Shown here piece after piece: positions 49,981-58,970 of a DNA stretch of 64,000 nt; the first letter of the stretch is position 1, and each line of letters opens with the position of its first letter. Location: assembly GCF_001420595.1 (NCBI RefSeq), contig NZ_LJIX01000006.1, positions 676,361-740,360 of the forward strand, read 5' to 3'. Both the position numbers and the translations under genes were made by a program. A model generated the notes under the pieces. The model was given only the letters and a program-made list of their open reading frames with translations. It had not been told where the DNA came from and searched no databases. Origin of the DNA: Cytobacillus solani. GTDB taxonomy: Bacteria; Bacillota; Bacilli; Bacillales; Cytobacillaceae.

Positions 49981-51240
49981 ATGATGATCAGCATGTTTAA
50001 GAACTTGTTTAAGAAAGAAGAAGTCAAAGTAAAGCCGCCATTTTATGATATCGTCTGTCCTTATTGCTTCGAAAAATATCAGCCAGAAGATGTAGTATTC
50101 CGGGCTGCGCATCATCTGGAAGATGATGAAAATTATGCACTTCAGGAAGATGAAGAGCTGAATAAATATCGGGCAAAATTTGGGATGGACTCTGTACCAG
50201 AGATGGAAGCGGTGCTCCATCCAAAATACATTCATGATGATGATAAAATGTATGCCGACGGTGTACTCGTTGCCATTACAGATTCACATGGGATAGTTAC
50301 GAGAAAGCGCCTTTGCCCTAGCTGCCATAATGAACTGCCTATTAATGCTGGTAAGGTGCCAAGCAATATTATTTCGATTGTAGGAGCATCCTCGGTAGGT
50401 AAATCAGTATACATGACTTCCTTAATTCATACCCTTCAAAATACGACTGCTTATAATTTTAATGCAGCCTGTATGCCATTAAATGCAGATGTCAGCCGTA
50501 AATTCAAAGAAAAATATGAAGATCCAATTTTTGAAAATGGCAGAATGCTGCAATCTACGAGATTAGAGCTGCAGGAGCCCTATATTTTTCAATTAATCTT
50601 TAAAAATGAAAAGCAGGCACCGCTCACTTTAGTCTTTTTTGATGTTCCAGGTGAAGGAATGGTTGATCAGGATTTTCTATCTATCTTTGCCTCCCACATT
50701 AAAAATTCAGCAGGGATTTTATTCCTTGTTGATCCATTGCAGATTAAGTCGATCCGGGAACGAATGCTCATTCATTTAGACAATCGTGGAGATTTATCTG
50801 AGCGATATGCTGAGCCACGAGATGTGATTCTAAATTTGTTTGAGAATTTTATTGGTCATCAGGATAAAGGAAAAACGGCTATTCCGACAGCTGTTATTAT
50901 TACAAAGAGTGATTTATTAACCACACTTGCTGAAGAAGATGGTGCCTATATTCAGCCGAACAGTAATTTGTTTAATAACTATGTACATACAGGCGCGTTA
51001 AATTTAATAGAGTTTGAGAATATTAATGGAGAAGTTAGAAGGCTTATCGAGAAGATTGATCGCCCATTTAAAGATGCTTTAGATGTTTACTTCACAAACA
51101 CAGCCTTTTTTGCTGTATCAGCACTAGGTACGAATCCAGTAAATAAGGAAATATCTGGAGTAGTAAATCCGATTCGTGTCGATGAACCAGTCATATGGCT
51201 ATTGAACCAGCTAGGCTATATTGAAGGAAAGGAATACTAG
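49981..51240 (+). CDS. Zinc-ribbon TRAFAC-type GTPase (DO-GTPase2-like)
   Basis: The 419-residue protein has a zinc ribbon made of C26-x2-C29 and, after an insertion, C112-x2-C115, then a P-loop GTPase domain: Walker A GASSVGKS (135-142), switch II DVPG (221-224) and the guanine-specificity motif TKSD (308-311). This layout fits the DO-GTPase2 group described in nucleotide-dependent conflict systems, where it sits beside a GAP1 gene as here. It hydrolyses GTP and probably gates assembly or signalling of its partners. ATG 49981 follows GGAGGATGT. The next gene starts 4 bases after its stop. Confidence 0.82.
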   Translation: MMISMFKNLFKKEEVKVKPPFYDIVCPYCFEKYQPEDVVFRAAHHLEDDENYALQEDEELNKYRAKFGMDSVPEMEAVLHPKYIHDDDKMYADGVLVAITDSHGIVTRKRLCPSCHNELPINAGKVPSNIISIVGASSVGKSVYMTSLIHTLQNTTAYNFNAACMPLNADVSRKFKEKYEDPIFENGRMLQSTRLELQEPYIFQLIFKNEKQAPLTLVFFDVPGEGMVDQDFLSIFASHIKNSAGILFLVDPLQIKSIRERMLIHLDNRGDLSERYAEPRDVILNLFENFIGHQDKGKTAIPTAVIITKSDLLTTLAEEDGAYIQPNSNLFNNYVHTGALNLIEFENINGEVRRLIEKIDRPFKDALDVYFTNTAFFAVSALGTNPVNKEISGVVNPIRVDEPVIWLLNQLGYIEGKEY

Positions 51241-51243
51241 GCG

Positions 51244-53970
51244 ATGGTACAAATTCAGCAGCATATGTACACAAGGGAGAGGGAAGGAATCTTTACGACC
51301 ACTCCTGGATACGATACGATTGCTAAATCGAAAGGGCTCGAAAACAATTTTATTAAAAAGGTGATTCACCCTCTCAGTTCTTATTATCCTCCTAAAGAAC
51401 TTTTAAATAGCGGGGAAAGAGATGAAGGAAAGTATCCAAAATCAAAGCTTATTATGGTTACTGAAACAGGGGAATTGATTTTTGGACAAAGTGTATATAA
51501 AGAATCGGACTATACAGGAGAGAGGGAAACCTTCTTTTCCCATAATATGATTGTCCCTAAAGAAAGAGCAAAGGAGTATCTTTATTCCGCCGATACAGTT
51601 TTTGGGAGTCTTCCTTTCCGTACAGGCTATGAACTTACAAACGGGAGCCAGTTGGAAGAGTTAGATCATTTGCCTTTTGTAAATGGGGATTTCAAACCGT
51701 TGAAGGCTGTTTTGAACGATAGTCATATTTCGTCTGATCAATTTATGCAGTTGGTATTTGCGCTGCTTTCTTCATTAACAACGAAGAAAAAAGTGTATGT
51801 GTCCTTACCTAGAGATATCATTTCGGCAACTGAATCTGCTTTTGATTTAACTTATTATTTATTCCAATGTATTCCACATGAACTAAGGAAATATTTTGGG
51901 TTTATTTCCTATGCTGCCGAACCCCAAAGTAAAAAGAATATTAACCTCATGTTTGTTGAAAAGGGAAGCATTCGTCCAAATGACAGTTTAATAAGCAAGG
52001 ACTACGTTTTTGACTTTGCTTTTAATCATTTTATCAATGCGAACGAAAATATAAATCATCATCCTTTCATTGAGTTTGTATATAGAAATTTACAGCAAAC
52101 TCCTTCAAAGCTAGCAGATTTTTATACGTTTGCGAAAACATCATTATGTGATCATAAAAGCCCTTCACTCCAGTCTTATAATGATTTAGTCGCCTTTTAT
52201 TCTATTAAAGAAGGAACCTATAACCATTTAAACAATAAGCAGTCATCCCTATATAAAAGTTTTCGTTCATTTTTAACGAGTGATAATATCACGCAAAAAA
52301 CAGAGTTATATCATGTTTTAGTGAATCTAGTAAATGATGATGCTGCAAAAATCTCTAGGAATGCATTGCCTGAAGACGAAACAATCGTCGAGATTTTACA
52401 GATAGCCTCCTTATTTGCTCAAAAAGATCTTGGTAAAATCAATCAGTATTTAATTTTGGCATTATACTATGGAGCAAATGATTCAAATTATTTAAATCAA
52501 GTTTATAAACATATAAAGGGATACCCTCTGCTATTTAAAAATGTGAATGCTGCCATCTTGAAAAACCAAAAATTAGTGCCAGTTATACTAGAAGCTTATG
52601 TGAAAATGCGATTGAATCGCATGGCAACATTAAAAGAGGTAACAGGAGAAATTAAATTTTGGCTGGATCAGCATCCAGAGGTATTTGATAACCAAGTAAT
52701 TAATGGTCTGTCTAAAGAAAGGCTTGTCTTAGTTTTTCAAAAGGAAAGCAATCAATTAAGAGCCTTTCAAGAGGTGCAGAAACATTTAAGTGGAACCAGA
52801 AGTCTAGCAGATAGAATTCAGTGGTTTAAAAAGAATATGATAACTGATCTGTCTTTAGAAGTGATGGGCAGCTTAAAGATGGAATTACTAAGTCCAGAGG
52901 AATTTGACCAAGCTGCTGTCATAGTCAATAATATCCCAAGGGAATTTATGAATGCTGAGATTAAGCAAAAGATCGAACTTATTAATATAGTTCATGACAT
53001 TATGGAGAAAAGGTATCTCTCTAATCCAGAACGTTATTTTCAGTACTCCCATTTCGACAAACTTCAAGCAATCGTTATAAAGTTAATACCAACGAGCCAT
53101 TTAGAAGAGCAAACGGAAAGGATTGCTTTATGTTTTTATAACAAAGGCCACAGAAAAGATACTATCTATCACTATGATGAAATGTTTTCATTTGTAGATT
53201 CAAATGGCGGCATGGAAGAAATGAGAGTCTTTTTACAGCGTTTTATCAGAATGTGGGGAGGTTTCCAGGTAAGTGATCCTGCTTTCAAAAATTCTGTCCA
53301 GCGTTATTTGAACACGCATGCAAAGGTGATTTTTGGTGATAAAAGAGTCGAAAAAAGATGGGAAGCTATTCATCCAATAATCAAAAAGGCAATGGAGGAG
53401 GTTAAATTTCAGCAGCTTAGCGCTTTAGGTAAATATATTTATAAAAACAAAAAAACGGTGATATCCAGTTTGATCATTTTGATCAGCTTGGTCATTCTTG
53501 GAGGAACAGGCGGACTTGTCTATAAGCAGATAATGGATGAAAAGGCAGCGGAGGCTCTTGCTATTCAAAAGAAAAAGGAAGAAGCAGAGAAGAAAAGAGC
53601 AGCAGAAGAAAGAGTAAAAGCCGAGCGTGCAGAAGCAGAACGAGCAGCTAAAACCATGACACTTCAGGCAACTGGGATGACATACAAGGATGTTAATAAT
53701 GATGGGGAAATTTCTAATTCAGATGAATTAATTATAGTGATTTCAAATGAAATAGACATGACAAAACTCCCTACTCTTGAGCAATTGGATATAAATTATA
53801 AGGAAGAGAAAATAGAAATCAACAATGTATCGGAAGCAGATATAGTAGTAGAACCAAATGCAGCAAGTGTGAATGTAAAGATTACTGATAACAATGTAGC
53901 TTATATCCTTCCAATAGCAGAGAAGGTAATTAGTGAGGCAAACGAACAGAATGAATCATCGGAAATATGA
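51244..53970 (+). CDS. GAP1-like GTPase-associated protein with membrane helix and EF-hand-like tail
   Basis: This 908-residue protein starts with MVQIQQHMYTREREGIFTTT, the GTPase-associated protein 1 (GAP1-N2) opening, followed by a long helical middle. A single membrane helix lies at about 737-757 (ISSLIILISLVILGGTGGLV), then an alanine/glutamate coiled coil (760-800) and a loop DVNNDGEISNSDEL (815-828) that matches an EF-hand or dockerin calcium loop. GAP1 proteins accompany DO-GTPases in predicted conflict systems and are taken as their effectors or regulators. The ATG at 51244 is 3 bases after the GTPase stop. The large N-terminal part should be cytoplasmic, the tail outside. Confidence 0.78.
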   Translation: MVQIQQHMYTREREGIFTTTPGYDTIAKSKGLENNFIKKVIHPLSSYYPPKELLNSGERDEGKYPKSKLIMVTETGELIFGQSVYKESDYTGERETFFSHNMIVPKERAKEYLYSADTVFGSLPFRTGYELTNGSQLEELDHLPFVNGDFKPLKAVLNDSHISSDQFMQLVFALLSSLTTKKKVYVSLPRDIISATESAFDLTYYLFQCIPHELRKYFGFISYAAEPQSKKNINLMFVEKGSIRPNDSLISKDYVFDFAFNHFINANENINHHPFIEFVYRNLQQTPSKLADFYTFAKTSLCDHKSPSLQSYNDLVAFYSIKEGTYNHLNNKQSSLYKSFRSFLTSDNITQKTELYHVLVNLVNDDAAKISRNALPEDETIVEILQIASLFAQKDLGKINQYLILALYYGANDSNYLNQVYKHIKGYPLLFKNVNAAILKNQKLVPVILEAYVKMRLNRMATLKEVTGEIKFWLDQHPEVFDNQVINGLSKERLVLVFQKESNQLRAFQEVQKHLSGTRSLADRIQWFKKNMITDLSLEVMGSLKMELLSPEEFDQAAVIVNNIPREFMNAEIKQKIELINIVHDIMEKRYLSNPERYFQYSHFDKLQAIVIKLIPTSHLEEQTERIALCFYNKGHRKDTIYHYDEMFSFVDSNGGMEEMRVFLQRFIRMWGGFQVSDPAFKNSVQRYLNTHAKVIFGDKRVEKRWEAIHPIIKKAMEEVKFQQLSALGKYIYKNKKTVISSLIILISLVILGGTGGLVYKQIMDEKAAEALAIQKKKEEAEKKRAAEERVKAERAEAERAAKTMTLQATGMTYKDVNNDGEISNSDELIIVISNEIDMTKLPTLEQLDINYKEEKIEINNVSEADIVVEPNAASVNVKITDNNVAYILPIAEKVISEANEQNESSEI

Positions 53971-54013
53971 GTGTATCTAATGAGCTTTTATAAACGATTG
54001 CTATTGAGAAAAA

Positions 54014-54257
54014 TCAATTAGAGGCACGATGAAGAAACTCCTCTAAAGTTGCCTTTTTCCCATCAGTGCTATATTCTGTGGCTTTTTCACGCACTTGCTC
54101 TTTTATAGTAGGAATATTCGTTGCCGATGCATCTTTAACTGAGGTCAGCTTCGCGATTTCCGTTCCGTTCCGTTTCGTGTAATAATAATAACCTCTTGTG
54201 CCGCATGCATTAAGTACTTACCAAAATTATTTTGTATTCTGTTGAGTTAATAATCAT
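54014..54257 (-). pseudogene. Frameshifted Phd/YefM-type antitoxin
   Basis: From ATG 54257 (ribosome site GGAGGGTG) the frame reads MIINSTEY and then breaks. One base is missing near 54233; in the next frame it continues NNFGKYLMHAAQEVIIITRN, then GTEIAKLTSVKDAS, to TGA 54014-54016. The joined sequence (about 79 residues) is a normal-length Phd/YefM antitoxin: an N-terminal DNA-binding fold with the IITRNGxxIAKL signature and a C-terminal toxin-binding tail (LEEFLHRASN). No PIN or RelE toxin gene follows. The zero-frame product stops after about 15 codons, so the gene is probably dead unless a base was lost in sequencing. Confidence 0.75.
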
Positions 54258-54275
54258 ATCGACACCCTCCACGAA

Positions 54276-54300
54276 TTAGCTAAAATAGCTATTTTAGTTA
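54276..54300. promoter_or_regulatory. Palindrome upstream of antitoxin remnant
   Basis: TTAGCTAAAATAGCTATTTTAGTTA is read here as arms AGCTAAAA and TTTTAGTT around TAGCTA, with one mismatch. It lies 19 bases before the antitoxin start, where Phd-type proteins bind to repress themselves. Confidence 0.5.
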
Positions 54301-54355
54301 ATCTGATTTTATGAACGTTTAATATGAATGTCAAATTGAAAGGATAACATACGGA

Positions 54356-54389
54356 AGAGCCAGACTTAAACAGAGTCTGGCTCTTTTTG
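54356..54389. terminator. Convergent intrinsic terminator
   Basis: A perfect 11-base stem AGAGCCAGACT/AGTCTGGCTCT with a 7-base loop and five T, placed 38 bases downstream of the leftward LuxR gene. Confidence 0.8.
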
Positions 54390-54426
54390 TTGCTTTTTCA
54401 TCCTCAGGAGGAGTGTGCAGAATGAT

Positions 54427-55569
54427 TTATTCGATCAGGCCGAGACGGAATGCGGAGGCGACGACTTGAGTGCGGTTTTTGGCATTTAGTTTTGTCATAA
54501 GGCTGCTAATATAGTCTCTGACGGTATGTTCACTCAAATGCAGTAATTCTCCCATTTTTTTGTTGTCATATCCTTCGGTAAGCAGGTCTAGGATCATTGT
54601 TTCTCGTTCAGTCAATCGAATCTCTGCTACTCTGCTTACCTCATCGTTATTTCTTGCAAGGTATAGTCCAATCCGTTTTCCGGCTTGTTCGAGTAAGACT
54701 AACTCTTCTTTCGAACAATCAAATTCTTCCCCTAACTGATCAAATGTTAGCCAGCCTAATAATTGCTGCTGATTAAATACGGGAACAAAAATAACGGAAG
54801 AGAGATTGAACAGTTTGATATGTTCCTCACTTACAAAATTATGAGGATTTTTTAGAAATATAGGTCCCCTAGTATTAAAAAAGGTATTCTGTTTATTAAG
54901 CTGCCCTCTCATACTCTGAACCTTTGTTAGTTCAGATCCAATGACCCCATAAAACTGATTGGACCAAGGAATATATGCGTAAAATACACATCTTCTATAG
55001 TGGAGGATATCCTCGCATTTTTTTAGAATATGTGCAAGGTTATTAACACCTGAAGTACTGATTAAGATCTGGTTTAATTGATCTAGCAAATATAGTCTTC
55101 TAAGTTCCTCGTTTTCCTCTGCATTTCTAGAAACAGGACTCTCTGTTTCAGAATCCATCCATTTGTTATAGCTATAGAGAAGGTGAGAAAAAATGGATAA
55201 TAAAAACAATAAAATGGGAATGTTGCGGCTATGTTGTTTTAAATTCGCCATTAATGTAAGGATCGATTTTTCAAAAAATAAGTGAAAAAAATGGAATATC
55301 CGTGTATCCAATATAGTTATTTGTGATTGCAGCCAAGTATCTAAATGCTCCTTGTAATGATTGCTGATCTCTTCAATATCTGGATGAGACAAAAAATGTA
55401 TAAATGAGTCTAATAGTGTACCAACTTTTATCCGCTCTTCTTCAGTTATAGCAGGATCAAGATTTATATATATCGTAATATTTTCTCTAATTTGCTTGCT
55501 ATGACTTTTAATAAAGATAATGAATTGTTCAAAATCTATTTCTTCATATGCATTGGATTGAGGCTTCAT
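54427..55569 (-). CDS. GAF-domain LuxR-type transcriptional regulator
   Basis: The 380-residue protein has a helical N-terminal part (1-140), a GAF-like sensor domain (about 155-300; LNQILISTSGVNNLAHILKK, SVIFVPVFNQQQLLGWLTFD) and a C-terminal LuxR helix-turn-helix (about 316-378; LTERETMILDLLTEGYDNKK and the HTVRDYISSLMTKL recognition helix). It lacks a receiver domain, so it responds to a ligand or partner rather than to a kinase. Start ATG 55569 with AAGGAG upstream. Divergent from the SDR gene at 55812, which is a possible target. Similar LuxR-GAF proteins in bacilli are mostly uncharacterised. Confidence 0.85.
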   Translation of the reverse strand: MKPQSNAYEEIDFEQFIIFIKSHSKQIRENITIYINLDPAITEEERIKVGTLLDSFIHFLSHPDIEEISNHYKEHLDTWLQSQITILDTRIFHFFHLFFEKSILTLMANLKQHSRNIPILLFLLSIFSHLLYSYNKWMDSETESPVSRNAEENEELRRLYLLDQLNQILISTSGVNNLAHILKKCEDILHYRRCVFYAYIPWSNQFYGVIGSELTKVQSMRGQLNKQNTFFNTRGPIFLKNPHNFVSEEHIKLFNLSSVIFVPVFNQQQLLGWLTFDQLGEEFDCSKEELVLLEQAGKRIGLYLARNNDEVSRVAEIRLTERETMILDLLTEGYDNKKMGELLHLSEHTVRDYISSLMTKLNAKNRTQVVASAFRLGLIE

Positions 55570-55811
55570 ACGAATTCATTCTCCTTAAAACAATTTAACC
55601 CTATGAATGAAGGATCATCCTCTACGTATTATACAGCATGATGTAGGATAGTAATTCATACAAGGAGTAGTAAAATTGAATTATAACAAATAGTTAATCT
55701 TTTCAAAACAATAAACAGTATTTGCACGTTGTAAACAAAAAAAGCTTAACTAAATATGTATTTAGCAAGCATGGATGGAACAAATATGATATGAAGGAAT
55801 AGGTGATTAAT

Positions 55812-56555
55812 ATGAGATTGGATAACAAGGTAGCTATTATTACAGGCGGAGCAAGTGGAATCGGAGAGGCAACGGTTCGTTTATTTGCTGAAGAAGGGGC
55901 AAAAGTAGTCATTGCCGATTTTTCTGACCGTGGACAAGCGATTTCAGAAGAACTAAATGCAAATGGGTATGATACATTTTTTGTAAAAACAGATGTAACT
56001 AAGGAAGACGAAGTAAAACATATGATTTCTGCAGCTGTAGACAAATACGGAAAGCTTGATATTATGTATGCGAATGCAGGGATTGCCAATGATGCAATTG
56101 CTCATGAGCTATCTTATGAGCAGTGGAAGAGAACAATTGACATTAATCTGTCAGGTGTATTTCTTTCTGATAAATACGCGATTGAACAAATGCTTAAACA
56201 AGGGACAGGCGGTGCGATTGTTAACGCTGGATCTATCCATAGTCATGTGAGCTTACCAAATGTAACTGCCTATTCAGCTGCAAAGGGCGGGGTAAAGCTT
56301 TTAACGCAGAATTTGAGTGCAGCTTATTCAAAGCATGGGATTCGAGTGAATGCTGTTTGTCCAGGCTATATTGATACACCGTTAATCAGCGAGGTGGATC
56401 CTAAAGTGAAAGAATATCTTGCTTCCCTGCATCCAATTGGCAGACTAGGCAGACCAGAAGAAATTGCCAAAGCCGTATTGTTCTTAGCTAGTGATGATGC
56501 CTCATTCGTAACTGGTGCTAGCTTACTAGTTGACGGTGGATATACGGTGCAATAA
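55812..56555 (+). CDS. SDR family oxidoreductase
   Basis: This 247-residue classical short-chain dehydrogenase has the NAD(P) motif GGASGIGEA near residues 12-20, NAG in YANAGIAND, a catalytic serine in AGSIHSH, and Y-x3-K in YSAAKGG. The PG motif (CPGYIDTP) and DDASFVTGASLLVDGGY end are typical. It reduces or oxidises a carbonyl/alcohol with NAD(P)(H); the substrate is not known. ATG 55812 after AGGTGATT is chosen; the GTG at 55803 is in the ribosome site. Ends before a terminator. Confidence 0.9.
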   Translation: MRLDNKVAIITGGASGIGEATVRLFAEEGAKVVIADFSDRGQAISEELNANGYDTFFVKTDVTKEDEVKHMISAAVDKYGKLDIMYANAGIANDAIAHELSYEQWKRTIDINLSGVFLSDKYAIEQMLKQGTGGAIVNAGSIHSHVSLPNVTAYSAAKGGVKLLTQNLSAAYSKHGIRVNAVCPGYIDTPLISEVDPKVKEYLASLHPIGRLGRPEEIAKAVLFLASDDASFVTGASLLVDGGYTVQ

Positions 56556-56584
56556 CATTTTGACGGGAAAAGAATGAAATAGCG

Positions 56585-56615
56585 GCCTATTCTCCATGCG
56601 GGAATAGGCTTTTTG
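56585..56615 (+). terminator. Intrinsic terminator after SDR gene
   Basis: GCCTATTC and GAATAGGC with a 9-base loop and five T. Immediately downstream lies a GGATAAGG/CCTTATCC palindrome (56621-56646) of the dispersed repeat type. Confidence 0.75.
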
Positions 56616-56758
56616 TCGAGGGATAAGGATACAGGAACCTTATCCTAGAAGCAACTTACTTGATTACATAAATAGGAAGGAATAAAATATATAAATCTTC
56701 TTCTATAATGAATGTTGAAATAGAAGAGCAAGATATATATGGAAAGGGGACGTTTATA

Positions 56759-57481
56759 TTGTCACAGTCATTAAAAGGAAAAGTAGCGATTGTAACAGGA
56801 TCTGGCAGAGGGATCGGCCGAGCAATAGCGACTGCGTTAGCTAAAGAAGGAGTTAATGTTGGGTTGCTTGCAAGAACGGAAGATGCTTTGAAAGAGGCAG
56901 CAGCTGAAGTTCAAGAATTAGGTGTTAATGCGGCATACGCAGCTGTCGATGTTTCATCAATGGATCAGGTTGAAGAAGCAGTTAAACAATTGACAAGCGA
57001 GCTTGGTACAGCTGATATTCTCGTAAATAATGCGGGAACTGGGAAATTTGCGTCTCTATTAGATATGGATCCAGAAGAATGGAAGAGAACGATTGATGTT
57101 AATTTAATGGGTCCATATTATGTAACACGTGCGGTTCTTCCTCAATTAATTGAAAAAAATGGTGGGGACATTATTAATATTTCTTCTACTAATGGGTTAA
57201 ATGGGGCAGCTACATCAAGTGCATATAGTGCATCAAAATTTGGGCTGATTGGTTTAACTGAATCGTTGGCACAAGAAGTCCGCAGAAATAACATCCGTGT
57301 AACTGCATTGGCTCCAAGCACGGTAGCAACAGAGCTTGCAGTTCAAAGCAATTTAATCAATGGGAACGAAGAGAAGTATATGCAGCCTGAAGACATAGCT
57401 GAATTTGTTGTGTCACAATTAAAATTACATCCGCGAATTTATGTGAAGGCTGCAACACTTATTGGAACAAATCCATTTTAA
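56759..57481 (+). CDS. FabG-like 3-ketoacyl reductase (SDR)
   Basis: The 240-residue classical SDR begins [20 protein letters not shown] with the cofactor motif [12 protein letters not shown] at [10 protein letters not shown]-like position, the catalytic serine in NISSTNG and Y-x3-K in YSASKFG. It most resembles FabG-type 3-oxoacyl-ACP reductases and bacillary paralogues of unknown substrate. TTG 56759 is preferred because GGAAAGGGG lies 8 bases upstream; the longer frame from 56708 adds 17 unconserved residues. Single gene with its own terminator. Confidence 0.88.
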   Translation: MSQSLKGKVAIVTGSGRGIGRAIATALAKEGVNVGLLARTEDALKEAAAEVQELGVNAAYAAVDVSSMDQVEEAVKQLTSELGTADILVNNAGTGKFASLLDMDPEEWKRTIDVNLMGPYYVTRAVLPQLIEKNGGDIINISSTNGLNGAATSSAYSASKFGLIGLTESLAQEVRRNNIRVTALAPSTVATELAVQSNLINGNEEKYMQPEDIAEFVVSQLKLHPRIYVKAATLIGTNPF

Positions 57482-57510
57482 TAGAACATTTTAAAATTAA
57501 AAGACGAAAG

Positions 57511-57550
57511 CAAAAAGCAGTGCATTTTGGTATTCACTGCTTTTTACTTT
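57511..57550 (+). terminator. Intrinsic terminator after FabG-like gene
   Basis: AAAAAGCAGTG and CACTGCTTTTT form a perfect 11-base stem with a 12-base loop and T-rich tail, usable in both directions between convergent genes. Confidence 0.8.
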
Positions 57551-57660
57551 TAAAGATGTTTAATCCCAAATTTATAAGCCTAGATATACTATTTTTTAAA
57601 AAGAGTATAAGAAATCGGACGTACGGCAGTGGGAGAGATAGTGTTAATGGTTCTACTTCT

Positions 57661-58827
57661 TTATCTAGTTTTCAATGTATTTTTCTTACTTAAAAATACA
57701 TTCTGGGCTGCCATAATGCCTGCGCCAGGTTCAAACGAATAGTTAAAATCCTGCAATCCAGCCTCCATTAAAGAAATAGCTTCAAGAACATTACTCGGGA
57801 AGCAATAGCCCATATGGCCAAATCTAAAGACTTTTTCCTGTAAATGACCTAGTCCCCCAGCAAAATCTAGATGGTATTCTTTTTTCAAGTGTCCTAGAAA
57901 ATCACTAAGATCCAATCCTTCTGGAGTTAGAATTGTTGTAATGGTTGGTGAAGCGAATTCGTCGCTAGTAAGAAGTCCTAAGTTTAAAGATCTCATTGCT
58001 GCTCGGACCATATCCCTCATTAGAGCATGCCGAGCAACCGTTTGGTCAAACCCCTCTTCCTCAATTAAGTCACAAACAGCAGCTAGTCCGTATATTAGCG
58101 TAATAGCTGGTGTATTAGGTGTCATTCCTTTCTCTGCCCAATTGCGGTAGCTTAATAGGTTTAGATAATATGAAGGAGTCTTATTTTCCTCAATCGCTGT
58201 CCATGCTTTTTCACTGACACTAACAAGGGAAAGACCAGGTGGGAGCATCATTGCTTTTTGTGAGCCAGTTACTAAAATATCAATACCCCACTCATCCATT
58301 TCTGCTAGTGTACCGCCGATACAACTGACTCCGTCTACAATAAATAATGCATCAGTATGCGCGTGAACAACCTTTGCTATTTTGTCTATCGGATTGAGAA
58401 CACCAGTAGATGTTTCGTTGTATGTAACGAAGACAGCCTTTATATTATTTAAAGGCTTGAGGAATTCTGTAAGCATCTCTTCTGTACAAGCCTCTCCCCA
58501 TTCAATCGCTAGCTTATGTACATTGAAATTATATTTTTCACATATTCCTACAAAATAGTCACCAAATGCCCCGATAGTAATAACGACCACATCTTCTCCT
58601 GGTGAAACAATATTGACTGCTGCTGCCTCTAGTGCTGCAGTTCCACCAGATGGTAAAAGTAAAATATCTTGCTTCGTCCCAAACAATGGCTTCACTCGTT
58701 TGTTTATCTCACGATATAGTTCTACGAAATCACCACTGCGGTGGCTGTAAATATCTTGTGCCATTGCTAATTGTACTTTTTTAGGTATTGGTGTAGGTCC
58801 TGGGTGTCGTAAAATATTTGTATACAT
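57661..58827 (-). CDS. Class V aminotransferase (alanine-glyoxylate/serine-pyruvate type)
   Basis: The 388-residue PLP enzyme shows the class V pattern: HPGPTPIPKKVQLAMAQDIY at the start, PSGGTAALEAA for phosphate contact, VDGVSCIGGT with the PLP aspartate, and the Schiff-base lysine in VTGSQKAMMLPPG. It resembles PucG/Agx-type enzymes that exchange amino groups between glyoxylate or pyruvate and alanine, serine or ureidoglycine. No purine genes are near, so the substrate remains open. ATG 58827 has better spacing to AAGGGAGG than the ATG two codons upstream at 58833. Divergent from the rhodanese gene. Confidence 0.88.
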   Translation of the reverse strand: MYTNILRHPGPTPIPKKVQLAMAQDIYSHRSGDFVELYREINKRVKPLFGTKQDILLLPSGGTAALEAAAVNIVSPGEDVVVITIGAFGDYFVGICEKYNFNVHKLAIEWGEACTEEMLTEFLKPLNNIKAVFVTYNETSTGVLNPIDKIAKVVHAHTDALFIVDGVSCIGGTLAEMDEWGIDILVTGSQKAMMLPPGLSLVSVSEKAWTAIEENKTPSYYLNLLSYRNWAEKGMTPNTPAITLIYGLAAVCDLIEEEGFDQTVARHALMRDMVRAAMRSLNLGLLTSDEFASPTITTILTPEGLDLSDFLGHLKKEYHLDFAGGLGHLQEKVFRFGHMGYCFPSNVLEAISLMEAGLQDFNYSFEPGAGIMAAQNVFLSKKNTLKTR

Positions 58828-58970
58828 TTCCATAGCCTCCCTTTTTGTTAAATTATTTATATCTAACTATAAAAAAAACATTTTGTCTAATTATTCTTAC
58901 TTTTAAAACAGAAGGGTAATGGGATATAGTTTTCATATAGTTTATAGCATTATATATTTAGGAGTATTCT

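Larger units (their letters stand above)
53971..54426. other. Gap holding an antitoxin remnant and a terminator
   Basis: This 456-base stretch contains no intact gene. It holds a frameshifted Phd/YefM-type antitoxin on the minus strand (54014-54257), its operator-like palindrome (54276-54300) and the terminator at 54356-54389. Confidence 0.7.
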
